DNA of 64,000 nt. It comes from Nodularia sp. NIES-3585. Lineage in GTDB: Bacteria; Cyanobacteriota; Cyanobacteriia; Cyanobacteriales; Nostocaceae. Below the pieces are notes generated by a model. That model did not search any database. It saw nothing but the letters and a program-made list of their open reading frames with translations, and had not been told where the DNA came from. Location of the stretch: positions 507,567 through 571,566 of the forward strand of contig NZ_BDUB01000001.1 of assembly GCF_002218065.1 (NCBI RefSeq), given 5' to 3'. Numbering within the stretch: the first letter of the stretch is position 1; each line of letters opens with the position of its first letter. Made by a program: the position numbers and the translations under genes. Shown in pieces: positions 53,753-62,800 of the stretch.

Positions 53753-53923
53753 TTAGAGGATACCCCAAAAGTGGAGGAAGCCTTGACCTGAGAATACTTC
53801 CAGTAGAATAGCTGATAAGAAACCAATCATCGCGAAACGACCGTTCCAGTTTTCGCTTTGGGAAGTGAATCCCCAACGTAAAGCGTTAGGATCATTTGAA
53901 GCTGCATTCTTGGTATCTGGCAT
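53753..53923 (-). CDS. High-light-inducible protein (Hli/SCP)
   Basis: A 56-residue one-helix protein of the chlorophyll a/b-binding superfamily. It starts [20 protein letters not shown]. The CAB-like motif is [20 protein letters not shown] with E, N and R of the chlorophyll-binding signature (ExxNGRxAMxGF), and it ends [11 protein letters not shown]. It lies in the thylakoid membrane and protects photosystem II assembly and chlorophyll recycling under stress. The gene is too short for automatic calls but is unambiguous. It is convergent with rbp. Confidence 0.93.
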   Translation of the reverse strand: MPDTKNAASNDPNALRWGFTSQSENWNGRFAMIGFLSAILLEVFSGQGFLHFWGIL

Positions 53924-54205
53924 AATTAATATTCCTAGTTTTTATGTCGCAAAAATTGCGGGTTATGTAAACTAATGTAACAGATGTTTACGAAAATGCA
54001 ATACAAAAACCCAACATTAATTGAGGTAATTACCGTATACGGTTGCCAGTTTCACCGACGAAGGGAACACCAAAAAATTAATTACCGAAAAATTGTAGTC
54101 GGGGAAAGCGATCGCGTAACCCACAATAAATTTAAAGGATAGTGGTGGGTTACGGACTATCGTCCTCACCCACCCTACTGACAAGCCTAAAATATTGCAT
54201 TAAAC
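53924..54205. other. Short spacer with dispersed repeat pieces
   Basis: It holds the hli promoter and a REP-like piece near 54120-54175 (ACCCACAATAAATTTAAAGG and GTGGGTTACGGACTATCGTC). No gene is supported. Confidence 0.5.
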
Positions 54206-55720
54206 TTACCGACGCGTATAACGATGTTTCACTCCAATGGGAAAATATTCTGAATCACCCATTGGGGCTAATGTGACTTGTGGCGTTTGATATTCTGGGG
54301 AAACATAGTTGGCAAACTCGCTGTTGAGGCGCAACAGTTGCGACAAAATCGAGGATGTTATGGCTTGTTGCTTGTCTTCACTACTTTCTACCCCTGGCGC
54401 TAATTCCACAACTATAGATAAAAATCGGTTCTGGTCTACATCTTCTTTCACCTGCAACACGAACTTCCCAGTTACCCATTCAGGAATTGCGCCCTGTTCT
54501 AATCCCACTGTCACATTTTCGGGATAAATATTCGCGCCAAAGTAGGAAACTGTAAAGTTAGAGCGTCCGAAAACATAGACGAAAGGTAATGGATGAATTC
54601 CTCTGGGTAACTGCTGAGTCTGAGAACGCAGATTTTCCACGGGATCAAATCCCCACTCAGCTAAGAACTCAAGCATGGCATCATAACTAATGATTCCGCC
54701 AGTATCCATGATGTTATAGCGGATCAAGGGGATGCCATTATCTCCAGAAAATAGCAAGGTGTTATCTTCAACTTCAAATAAGCGACTGCTGGGGTCGTAT
54801 TGTAGCAATGTGGGTAAGCGAGATTCTCCAAATAAAGCTTTAGCTGCATCTGGATTTTCTGCCAAGAAACGACGAATGCAGATACTCAAGGGTGTTTCAT
54901 TACCCAACACACCTGCATCCGCAGTCCCGTAGAGTGAGGCAAAGTTGTAGCAGGGATTTTGCGCCCCAACTCTTTCACCCACCAAACTCCGCCATTCTTC
55001 GCTGAATACTTCTCCCGCCATGACTAATTTAATCTGATATTGCTGCCACTCCAGACCACGAGCAATACCAGTGTCAATCACATCTTTCAAAAATGGTGGA
55101 TATCCTAACAACACTACTTGCTCAAAAGCTCCACCTATTTCCTGTACGATCCGCAAAATCTCTTCTTTATTATTACCGGGGGTAATTACAGTCAGCGGAT
55201 ACCCTTTACTGGCAAGATAGCGACAGCAATTAGTGGTAAACATTCCACCGACCCAAGTACCTAAGGAGAAACAAATTACAGCTAGGGTGCGTCTAGTATC
55301 TGTATAGAAACTATCATGAAAAATTTGTTCAAATCTTGTAGCAATTTGCAGTTCATCAGTGAAGAAACGCGGCCAAAATGTGGGTTTACCTGTGGAACCG
55401 GAGGAAGCAGCTATCATATCACAGGCTTCTAACTTGCCATGGCGGCACAATTGGGCTAAAGAATAACGCGATATATAATTTTCTTTGTTAATTAGGGCTT
55501 GCTGAAAATCTGCAAATGTTTGGATAGCCGTGGGATCAATGTTTTGTGCTGCTAAAAAAGCTTTGTAAGCAGGTACATTGGTAGCTACATCGTAAAATAA
55601 ATTTAAGGCTATTGATGGGCTGGGAAGATTGAGATGTTTTTGTAGTAGTGTTTCTAAGGGAGTAGAGACAAAATCTTCAAATGCCCTCATGGCTCGCGTT
55701 CTTTGTGATTTGTCGTACAT
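54206..55720 (-). CDS. Phenylacetate-CoA-ligase-like AMP-binding protein
   Basis: A 504-residue adenylate-forming enzyme. The ATP-binding motif is MIAASSGSTGKPTFWPRF; the A5-like region has LYGTADAGVLGNET, and IRYNIMDTGGIISY is also in order. It resembles PaaK/CapK-type proteins rather than classical acyl-CoA synthetases. The substrate acid is unknown. ATGs at 55720 and 55690 are both possible; the longer form is given. It is divergent from a Ser/Thr kinase gene. Confidence 0.82.
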   Translation of the reverse strand: MYDKSQRTRAMRAFEDFVSTPLETLLQKHLNLPSPSIALNLFYDVATNVPAYKAFLAAQNIDPTAIQTFADFQQALINKENYISRYSLAQLCRHGKLEACDMIAASSGSTGKPTFWPRFFTDELQIATRFEQIFHDSFYTDTRRTLAVICFSLGTWVGGMFTTNCCRYLASKGYPLTVITPGNNKEEILRIVQEIGGAFEQVVLLGYPPFLKDVIDTGIARGLEWQQYQIKLVMAGEVFSEEWRSLVGERVGAQNPCYNFASLYGTADAGVLGNETPLSICIRRFLAENPDAAKALFGESRLPTLLQYDPSSRLFEVEDNTLLFSGDNGIPLIRYNIMDTGGIISYDAMLEFLAEWGFDPVENLRSQTQQLPRGIHPLPFVYVFGRSNFTVSYFGANIYPENVTVGLEQGAIPEWVTGKFVLQVKEDVDQNRFLSIVVELAPGVESSEDKQQAITSSILSQLLRLNSEFANYVSPEYQTPQVTLAPMGDSEYFPIGVKHRYTRR

Positions 55721-55866
55721 GAGTTTTATGGTTATTTGTTGCCAGTATTTTAGCTATTATCGGATTTCCTCAAACTTTCGATCAGACAAACTTCGCGACG
55801 ATAACCGTAACTGAAACTGTATAACTTGTAGTAAGTTAATAAAACCTTAGTTGAGCCTTCAGCATC

Positions 55867-57567
55867 ATGCAGGTATATTGCAGTAAACAACACGGAAACA
55901 TCGGTGGAAACCGTTTTTGTATCCACTGTGGTGAGCCATTACCTCTGGTTTTTGGGCAGGTTGTAGACAATCGTTATCAGATCATCCGTCAATTAGGTCA
56001 AGGCGGTTTTGGCCGCACTTATTTGGCGGAAGACAGTCATAACTCGAATCAAGCCTGTGTGCTGAAGGAATTTGCCCCCCAAGTGCAAGCACAGCAAGAT
56101 TTAGAAAAAGCTAAAGAATTATTTGAGCGGGAAGCCAGTGTCCTGAAGACACTCCAACATCCCCAAATTCCCCGTTTTCACGCTTCGCTACAAGTGCAAA
56201 TAGGCAGTAAAGATTTTTTCTTTTTAGTGCAAGATTATATAGATGGTATTAATTATGACCAATTATTAGAGCAGCGCCAAAGTCAAGGAGAAGTTTTTAG
56301 TGAAGAGGAAGTGGTAAAGATACTGCAAGAGATTTTACCTGTGTTGTCCTATATCCACTCAAGGGATGTAGTTCATCGTGATATTTCTCCTGATAATTTG
56401 ATTTGGCGACGTTCTGATCATCTACCAATGTTGATTGATTTTGGTGGTGTGAAGCAATTGCCGGCTTCTCAAGGTTTTTGGTTTACTCAATTGGGCGTAA
56501 ATAACACTTTGTTGGGTAAAAAGGGCTACGCCCCAGAGGAACAGCTACGGCAGGGTAAAGTATTTTTTAATAGTGATTTATATTCTTTGGCGGTTACAGC
56601 TCTTGTTTTGCTCACAGGTAAGGAACCTCAAAAACTCTACGATAGCTATGAGGGGATTTGGTACTGGAAACAGGAAATTAAGGTCAGTGATAAACTTGAA
56701 TCTGTGTTAAAAAAGATGTTGGCTTATAAGCCGAGCGATCGCTATGAAAGAGCCGAGCAAATCCTCCCTGAGTTAACCTCTACCGTTAGCAGCAAAGCCC
56801 GCAATATGGCGAAGACTTATGTTACTAAGTTGAAGACGATGGTGGTGGCTCCTGGACGAAAACGCGTCAATACTCTTATCAGTAAATTCCACAATAAAAC
56901 GCAATTAGTTAATCAAACTATCACTATGCCTGTTTGGCTGCGTCCTTTTGCCGTCAGTCTTGGTGGAACAGCTTTAGTTGTTTTAACTGGCGCAGGTACT
57001 TGGGCAGTGGTAAATTCCATAATTCGTACCGTGGGTTCCATTAGTGTACCCACAATTTCGCTACCTTCACTTCCTAGTTTACCGAATCCTATCGGTAGTC
57101 CAGGTAGTAACAAAAGTTCTAATGATATTACTCAAATTTTACGCCATCGCCAACAGCTAGAAATCCCAGAAGGGTTTTTTGTTCAGTTTGTCGATTATCT
57201 ATTTTATGCTAAAAACCCTGATTTAAATGGACGCAGCCTCACTTCTGGGCGAGGAGATGCAGGATTAAGGGATGAATGGGTTGATATCGCTGGCAACTTA
57301 TTATATCAAATCGAACAGGCTAATCTCAGTACAGGCGCTCGTCGGCAACTGGGAGGTTATAGTTCACAAAATGAAAGAATTTGGAGAGAACAAGCAAGCA
57401 CAGGACAATGGAGAAATTATACAATTAACCAACTGAACCAAGATACAAATGAAAAATTTGACCAGTTGTTTCCAGGACAGGAGCGTGGGAAACTGAATCA
57501 GCAAACTTTCGGTCAACTTTGGTATGCGATCGCAGCTGATCAAGTCAGTAAAGTAAAAATCAAATGA
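55867..57567 (+). CDS. Ser/Thr protein kinase, membrane-anchored
   Basis: A 566-residue protein. An N-terminal zinc-ribbon-like segment (CSKQHGNIGGNRFCIHCGEP) precedes a kinase domain (33-300): [19 protein letters not shown] and LIDFGGVKQ. The catalytic loop is HRDISPDN, with serine where most kinases have lysine. A hydrophobic helix (PFAVSLGGTALVVLTGAGTW) crosses the membrane near 358-378. A C-terminal domain of about 140 residues (FFVQFVDYLFYAKNPDLNGR) is shared with the next kinase. The two genes are separated by 10 bases and form an operon. The signal is unknown. Confidence 0.88.
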   Translation: MQVYCSKQHGNIGGNRFCIHCGEPLPLVFGQVVDNRYQIIRQLGQGGFGRTYLAEDSHNSNQACVLKEFAPQVQAQQDLEKAKELFEREASVLKTLQHPQIPRFHASLQVQIGSKDFFFLVQDYIDGINYDQLLEQRQSQGEVFSEEEVVKILQEILPVLSYIHSRDVVHRDISPDNLIWRRSDHLPMLIDFGGVKQLPASQGFWFTQLGVNNTLLGKKGYAPEEQLRQGKVFFNSDLYSLAVTALVLLTGKEPQKLYDSYEGIWYWKQEIKVSDKLESVLKKMLAYKPSDRYERAEQILPELTSTVSSKARNMAKTYVTKLKTMVVAPGRKRVNTLISKFHNKTQLVNQTITMPVWLRPFAVSLGGTALVVLTGAGTWAVVNSIIRTVGSISVPTISLPSLPSLPNPIGSPGSNKSSNDITQILRHRQQLEIPEGFFVQFVDYLFYAKNPDLNGRSLTSGRGDAGLRDEWVDIAGNLLYQIEQANLSTGARRQLGGYSSQNERIWREQASTGQWRNYTINQLNQDTNEKFDQLFPGQERGKLNQQTFGQLWYAIAADQVSKVKIK

Positions 57568-57577
57568 CTAATGACTT

Positions 57578-59638
57578 ATGTATATAAATAATAGTATTCA
57601 ACCGGGGCTGACTTTAAGCGATCGCTATGTAATTGTCCGTCAAATTGGACAGGGTGGTTTTGGACGCACTTATTTAGCCCAAGACATTAACCGCTTTCGT
57701 GAACTTTGTGTTTTAAAGGAATTTTCGCCTCAAGTTCAAACTGACTATGTTGTGCAGAAAGCCGAAGAATTATTTGAGCGAGAAGCCAGTGTTCTCTACA
57801 AGCTACAACATCCCCAAATTCCCCGCTTTCGGGAATTGCTGCGAATTAACTTAGAAGGTAAACAATACCTGTTTTTGGTGCAGGATTACGTAGAAGGGCA
57901 AACTTACAGTTCTTTATTAGATGCGCGTAAACAGCAAGGGTTGCGTTTTACTGAGTCTGAAGTCCGGCAATTATTACTACAAATTCTGCCAGTATTGGAT
58001 TATATCCACTCAATAGGGGTAATTCACCGGGATATCTCACCGGATAATTTAATTCTTCGCAGCGCTGACCAATTACCAATATTAATTGATTTTGGCGGTG
58101 TGAAACAGGTCGCCGCAACCGTGGCTTCGGAATATTATCAACCTGAACAATATGCATCTCGCCCATCACCGACGCTACTGGGTAAAGTGGGATTTGCGCC
58201 TCCAGAACAGATGCAAACGGGTTTGGTGTCTACTCACAGTGATTTGTATGCCTTAGCTGTGACCATTCTAGTTTTATTGACAGGGAAACAACCGCAAGAA
58301 CTCATTGATAACTATAATCTGACTTGGCAATGGCGACGGGAAGTTAGTCTTAATCCAGTTTTGGGACAGACATTAGATAAAATGCTATCTTCTAGACCAG
58401 GCGATCGCTATCACTCAGCTCGTCAAGTATTGCAAGCCCTCAACTCGCCACCAGTCAGCTATCCCCCAACTCAATATCCCACCAACCCACCACCAACATC
58501 TGCCACAGTTGCTGTTTCTCCATCTGCGCCACCTCCCTCATCTGCCCCATCCCCCTCATATTCCCCATCTCCTCAACCCACAACTTGGTGGACACCAGCA
58601 AAAACTTTTTTCGGGGCGGTGGTAGTTGCTAGTATCTTGGGAGGGATTTGGTTGGGAGTCAGTAGTAGCGATCCTGAAGAAGTTCAACCTACACCCACCC
58701 CCACCGTTGAGCAGCCGACTGATTCAAATAAATTTTCCAAAGCCGAACGTCAGCGTAAACAAAGATTAGACAATCGTCGTCAACAATTGGGGATTGATTC
58801 TAGATTTTACATCAACTTGGTAAATCAAGACTTTTGGGACAATAACCCTAATTTACGGGGAACCACTCTCAGCGATGAACCTCAAGATGAGAGTTTGCGG
58901 GCAGAATGGGACAGAATAGCTGCCGAGTTATTAGAAAAATTGGCTCCATTGAGTAGTGGGGCCCGTCAGCAATTAGGAACTTACACAGCAGCAGAACGCG
59001 AACGTTGGCGAGTTGAAGTTAACAAAATTAATGTTAGTAGTACTGCTTTATATGATTTAGGAGATGCTGCCTTTTTGAATCAATTTCCCGCACAGCGTGG
59101 CAAAGAATTTATTAATCAACCCATTGGACAAGTTTGGCACGGGGTTGTTAGTGATAAACTCAATGCTCTTATTTCTCGTACAGCTTTTCAAAGAATTACC
59201 TTTGATTCAGGTGCTACCAGCAGAACAATGAGGGGAAATCTGCAACCGGCTGTTCACCCGGCTGGTGGTAGAGTTTTCATTGCTAACCTTGCTCAGAATC
59301 AATTGATGTCAGTCAAGCTACAAGCAAGTTCTCAAGTTTTACTTTCAGTATATTCTCCATCTGGCAAAGTCAAATTTTTAGAAGATTCTACAGAGCGTAA
59401 TTTATCAGCTAAATTACCAGAATCGGGATTTTATGAGTTTGTGATTGCCTCCACAGCCTCAGAACCACTCAGTTATCAACTCAGCATTGCCGCGGAAACT
59501 CCCACGCCAGAACCTACACCCACACCAACGCCAACACCAACACCAACACCCACACCAACGCCCACACCGACACCAGAGCCTACGCCAACGCCAGAACCAA
59601 CACCAACGCCCACACCAACTGATACTGAGTCAAACTGA
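57578..59638 (+). CDS. Ser/Thr protein kinase with PPC-like and Pro-Thr tail
   Basis: A 686-residue kinase. [10 protein letters not shown], the lysine in [17 protein letters not shown] and LIDFGGVKQ cover residues 13-280. A Pro-rich linker and one transmembrane helix ([20 protein letters not shown]) follow. The domain shared with the previous kinase occurs near 400-535 ([20 protein letters not shown]). Then comes a beta-sandwich like bacterial pre-peptidase C-terminal domains ([20 protein letters not shown]...[20 protein letters not shown]), then a (PT)n tail. The outer part probably senses periplasmic conditions. The Ser in HRDIS is unusual. Confidence 0.88.
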   Translation: MYINNSIQPGLTLSDRYVIVRQIGQGGFGRTYLAQDINRFRELCVLKEFSPQVQTDYVVQKAEELFEREASVLYKLQHPQIPRFRELLRINLEGKQYLFLVQDYVEGQTYSSLLDARKQQGLRFTESEVRQLLLQILPVLDYIHSIGVIHRDISPDNLILRSADQLPILIDFGGVKQVAATVASEYYQPEQYASRPSPTLLGKVGFAPPEQMQTGLVSTHSDLYALAVTILVLLTGKQPQELIDNYNLTWQWRREVSLNPVLGQTLDKMLSSRPGDRYHSARQVLQALNSPPVSYPPTQYPTNPPPTSATVAVSPSAPPPSSAPSPSYSPSPQPTTWWTPAKTFFGAVVVASILGGIWLGVSSSDPEEVQPTPTPTVEQPTDSNKFSKAERQRKQRLDNRRQQLGIDSRFYINLVNQDFWDNNPNLRGTTLSDEPQDESLRAEWDRIAAELLEKLAPLSSGARQQLGTYTAAERERWRVEVNKINVSSTALYDLGDAAFLNQFPAQRGKEFINQPIGQVWHGVVSDKLNALISRTAFQRITFDSGATSRTMRGNLQPAVHPAGGRVFIANLAQNQLMSVKLQASSQVLLSVYSPSGKVKFLEDSTERNLSAKLPESGFYEFVIASTASEPLSYQLSIAAETPTPEPTPTPTPTPTPTPTPTPTPTPEPTPTPEPTPTPTPTDTESN
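59500..59633 (+). repeat. (PT)n-coding tandem repeat at the 3' end of the second kinase gene
   Basis: ACACCAACGCC and CCAACACCAACACC repeat units encode [12 protein letters not shown]. Such tails vary in length between strains. It ends just before the TGA at 59636-59638. Confidence 0.85.
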
Positions 59639-59661
59639 ACCTTACTCCCAATCCTTTTTTG

Positions 59662-59766
59662 TAGGGTGTGTTGTCGCGTAGCGCAACGCACCATCCCGAA
59701 TTATTGGTTGAGCGATCGCCTAGTACCGCAAGGCGGAAGTCAAAAGTCAAAAGTCAAAAGTCAAAA
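59662..59766. repeat. GTAGGGTGTGTT repeat and AGTCAAA heptamer array
   Basis: GTAGGGTGTGTTGTCGCGTA, then GCGCAACGCACC, at 59662-59693; AGTCAAA x 4 at about 59739-59766. They separate the convergent kinase and CHAT genes. Confidence 0.8.
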
Positions 59767-59848
59767 AGCTTATAAAATGGGCTTTTCATGGATTTTGAAT
59801 GGTTTGTTTATTTACGCCGACTTGTACTACGCACGTCAGTAAAGCGAT

Positions 59849-62800
59849 CTAACCCAACCCGGAACAAGTGAAAGCTGCCCAGTAAAAAGGGTGAAAGAAA
59901 GGTTTGGACTCTAAACAAAAAGATTCCAAATCTTTTTTCGCTCTATAAATGCGCTTTCCAATTTGGTCATATTTTTTGTATTCTTCATTGCGTTCCTGAT
60001 ACAGTTGAGAATTTTGTGGCTGAATATCCCGTTCTTTTTTAGTTGTTTTACGCAGCGTTTCGGTTTCTTTGAGTTTCTGGATCAAAAAAGAACTTAGCTT
60101 GGGTTTGTAAATAGTAGTAAGAGTTTCACCTGTAAGACTACGTAGTTCAAATTGAGCTTTTTTAATTGACTCCAATCGCTTGTTTCCTTGATTTCTATAT
60201 TGATAATAAAATAATGAAAATAGTGCGGTTGCTAAATCATCTACTGACCAGATCGTACTAATAACAGTTCTCGCACCAGCACAAAGAAACCCTGTGGAAA
60301 GAGTTAAAATATCGTCGGTTATTTCAGTTGTACCTAAACCAGTTTCACAACAAGAGAGAAATACGTCTTCTAATTGAGGAGTGCGCCAACCTGGAGTTAA
60401 TAATTGACCTAAAGTAATCTGTCCATCTGCTAAAATTAACGCCGATTCTAAAGGATTATCAAGACGTGATTGGGCATGATGACTAGAATGAATTACTTGG
60501 ACTTTTTGCAGCAGTTGCCGATAGTTACTAACACTAGCTTCTTGACTACCTTTTAAATGTTGATGATTGGGAATATCGTATAAAGTTGCTAGTTGTTTTC
60601 CTTCCCAACTAGCGTAGGGTAAATCTTCAGTAGCATCTTCAACAATACCGTATTTTAAATCACTATTTATTGAGGGACGATTGTGACAAAATTCTAGGAT
60701 TTGACAACTAGGAAGATAACGAATCAAAAATTTATCCCCTAAATATTGACTTTCTCCAATTGGTAAAGCAGCAAAAGGAATTTGATGTAATGCTAAATGA
60801 GGAATAATGATTAATTCATCAATATTTTTCAGATGTTGTGCAATCAAATTATGTAATTTTAAGACTTTAGCTAGTTCTGATGTTAACAAAGGAATTTGTT
60901 CTTTCCAAATATCTTGGTTGTTAAGATATTGCTCTAACCAAGGAGTTAAAATTAATTCTTGGAAGGTTTCAAAGCCCAATCCTGTACAAGTATGCAAATT
61001 AATTTGGCTTTGCCGGATGATAAAGATATGAGTGTTATTTGATGTGGTATAAAAGCTCAGAATAGCTGTTGTAGGCAGTTTAATTAGCTGCTGTATAGAT
61101 GACAAATTCATGGGACTGACTTGAATTTGACCAGCCAATACAGGATCTAAACGGCGCATCTGTTCCCAAATTTGCTGTTTGTCAGCTTCCAAATTGGCAA
61201 TTGTTTCGTTATCAGCTTTGATTGCAGCACGATTTTGTCGCCTTTTACTAAGTTGATTACTATCAAAATTATCGCTATGATAATGGAGTCTTCGTTCATT
61301 ATCAATTAGCTGTTGTATAGCTTCAAAATGTTGTAAATACTGTTGAAGTTCAGGGGGAATTTCACCATCTGCATAAAGGTCGTTACTAGCCATTAAATCT
61401 ACAAGTCGTTTTGAGCGAGAACGTTCTACATATTCAACAGCTTTATGCAGTTGTTTATTATTAATACAAGCTTGGACTATATTTTCATAAACATGGAGAG
61501 AATCAGCTAAAATTTCTTGACGGCGTGATTCTGAACTTGCCCAAGTGCGACTGGTTTCTACAGCTTCAATTGCCACACTATAGCCCCTAATGGCTTCAGC
61601 CCAATCACCAATGTTAAAAGCAGTGTTTCCTAGCATTTGTCCTGCTTTTAGGCAATCTGCGGGAAAAGCAGTAGGAGTAAAGATTTTTAAACTTGAACGA
61701 TAACAGGTAATTGCTGCTTCTACTTGATTTTGTTCTAAGAAAACATTTCCTAAATTTAGATTAGTTAACGCCCACTTCCAAGGAGATTCTTCTTTGGTTA
61801 AAACTTTTAGAACAGATTTATTAGCAGCGATCGCCTTTTCTAAGTTCTTGCTTTTATCTCCATGAATGCGGTGAAGATAGGCATTAGCCAGATTTATGTG
61901 TACTTCCGCCCAATTTGTGGGGAAGTCTGCTTTGGTGTAAACTTGTAAAGCAGCTTGGTTTGCGGCGATCGCCTTTTCCACATTTTCTGCTGCATCACCT
62001 CTAATTCTCTGACGATAGGTAGATGCCAGATTCATTTGAGTTTGCGCCCAAGGTTTTGGAAAGTCTTCACGAGTACGAATGGAAAGAGCATTTTGATAAC
62101 AAGCGATCGCTTGTTCTAAATTCTCAGCCTTGTCACCTGTAATGCGATCGCGGTAAACAATACCTAGATTGTTTTGTACTTGCGCCCATCCTTCAGGGAA
62201 TTTATCACGAGTGAAAACCTGCATTGCAGCTTCACCAGCTTTAATTGCTAATTCTGCATTTTCTACCAGATCACCACGAATTCTAAAGCAGTAAGCAAGG
62301 ACGAGATTATCATGAATCATTGCCCATAGTTCGGGAAATTGAGCGCAGTTATAAACTTGTAAAGCATTCTCCAAGTAAAAAAGCGAATTTTCCAGGTTTT
62401 CTGCTCTTTCACCCTTGATCCGAACGTTGTAAGCATTCGCTAGTAAAGTTTGACACATAACCCATTCTTTTGGTGAATCTTCGAGAGTCAAAACTTTAGA
62501 AGCAATTTCGTAACCTGTAATGGCAATTTCTAAATTGTTCGCCTCATTACCTCGTCGAAATTCCTTAATTAGAAGACTTAAACCTATAAGACTCGCAGCA
62601 ATATCTTTTGCATTCTCTGGCGATACTTTGGATAAAATGGTTGTTACATAATTTCGCAAAACAGTTGCAAAATGTTCATCAAGTTTGTGTTTGTTTGCTT
62701 CCAGCAACGGGTAAACAACTTGTTGATTGTCTGTAATCTTTGAAGTTTCTCGCCATAACTCAATCAGAAATAGTTCTCGAATCTGATTTTGAATGTTTCC

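Noticed and set aside
59476-59694. 72-codon minus-strand frame of (GV)n repeats
   Set aside because: Shadow of the (PT)n tail of the kinase gene.
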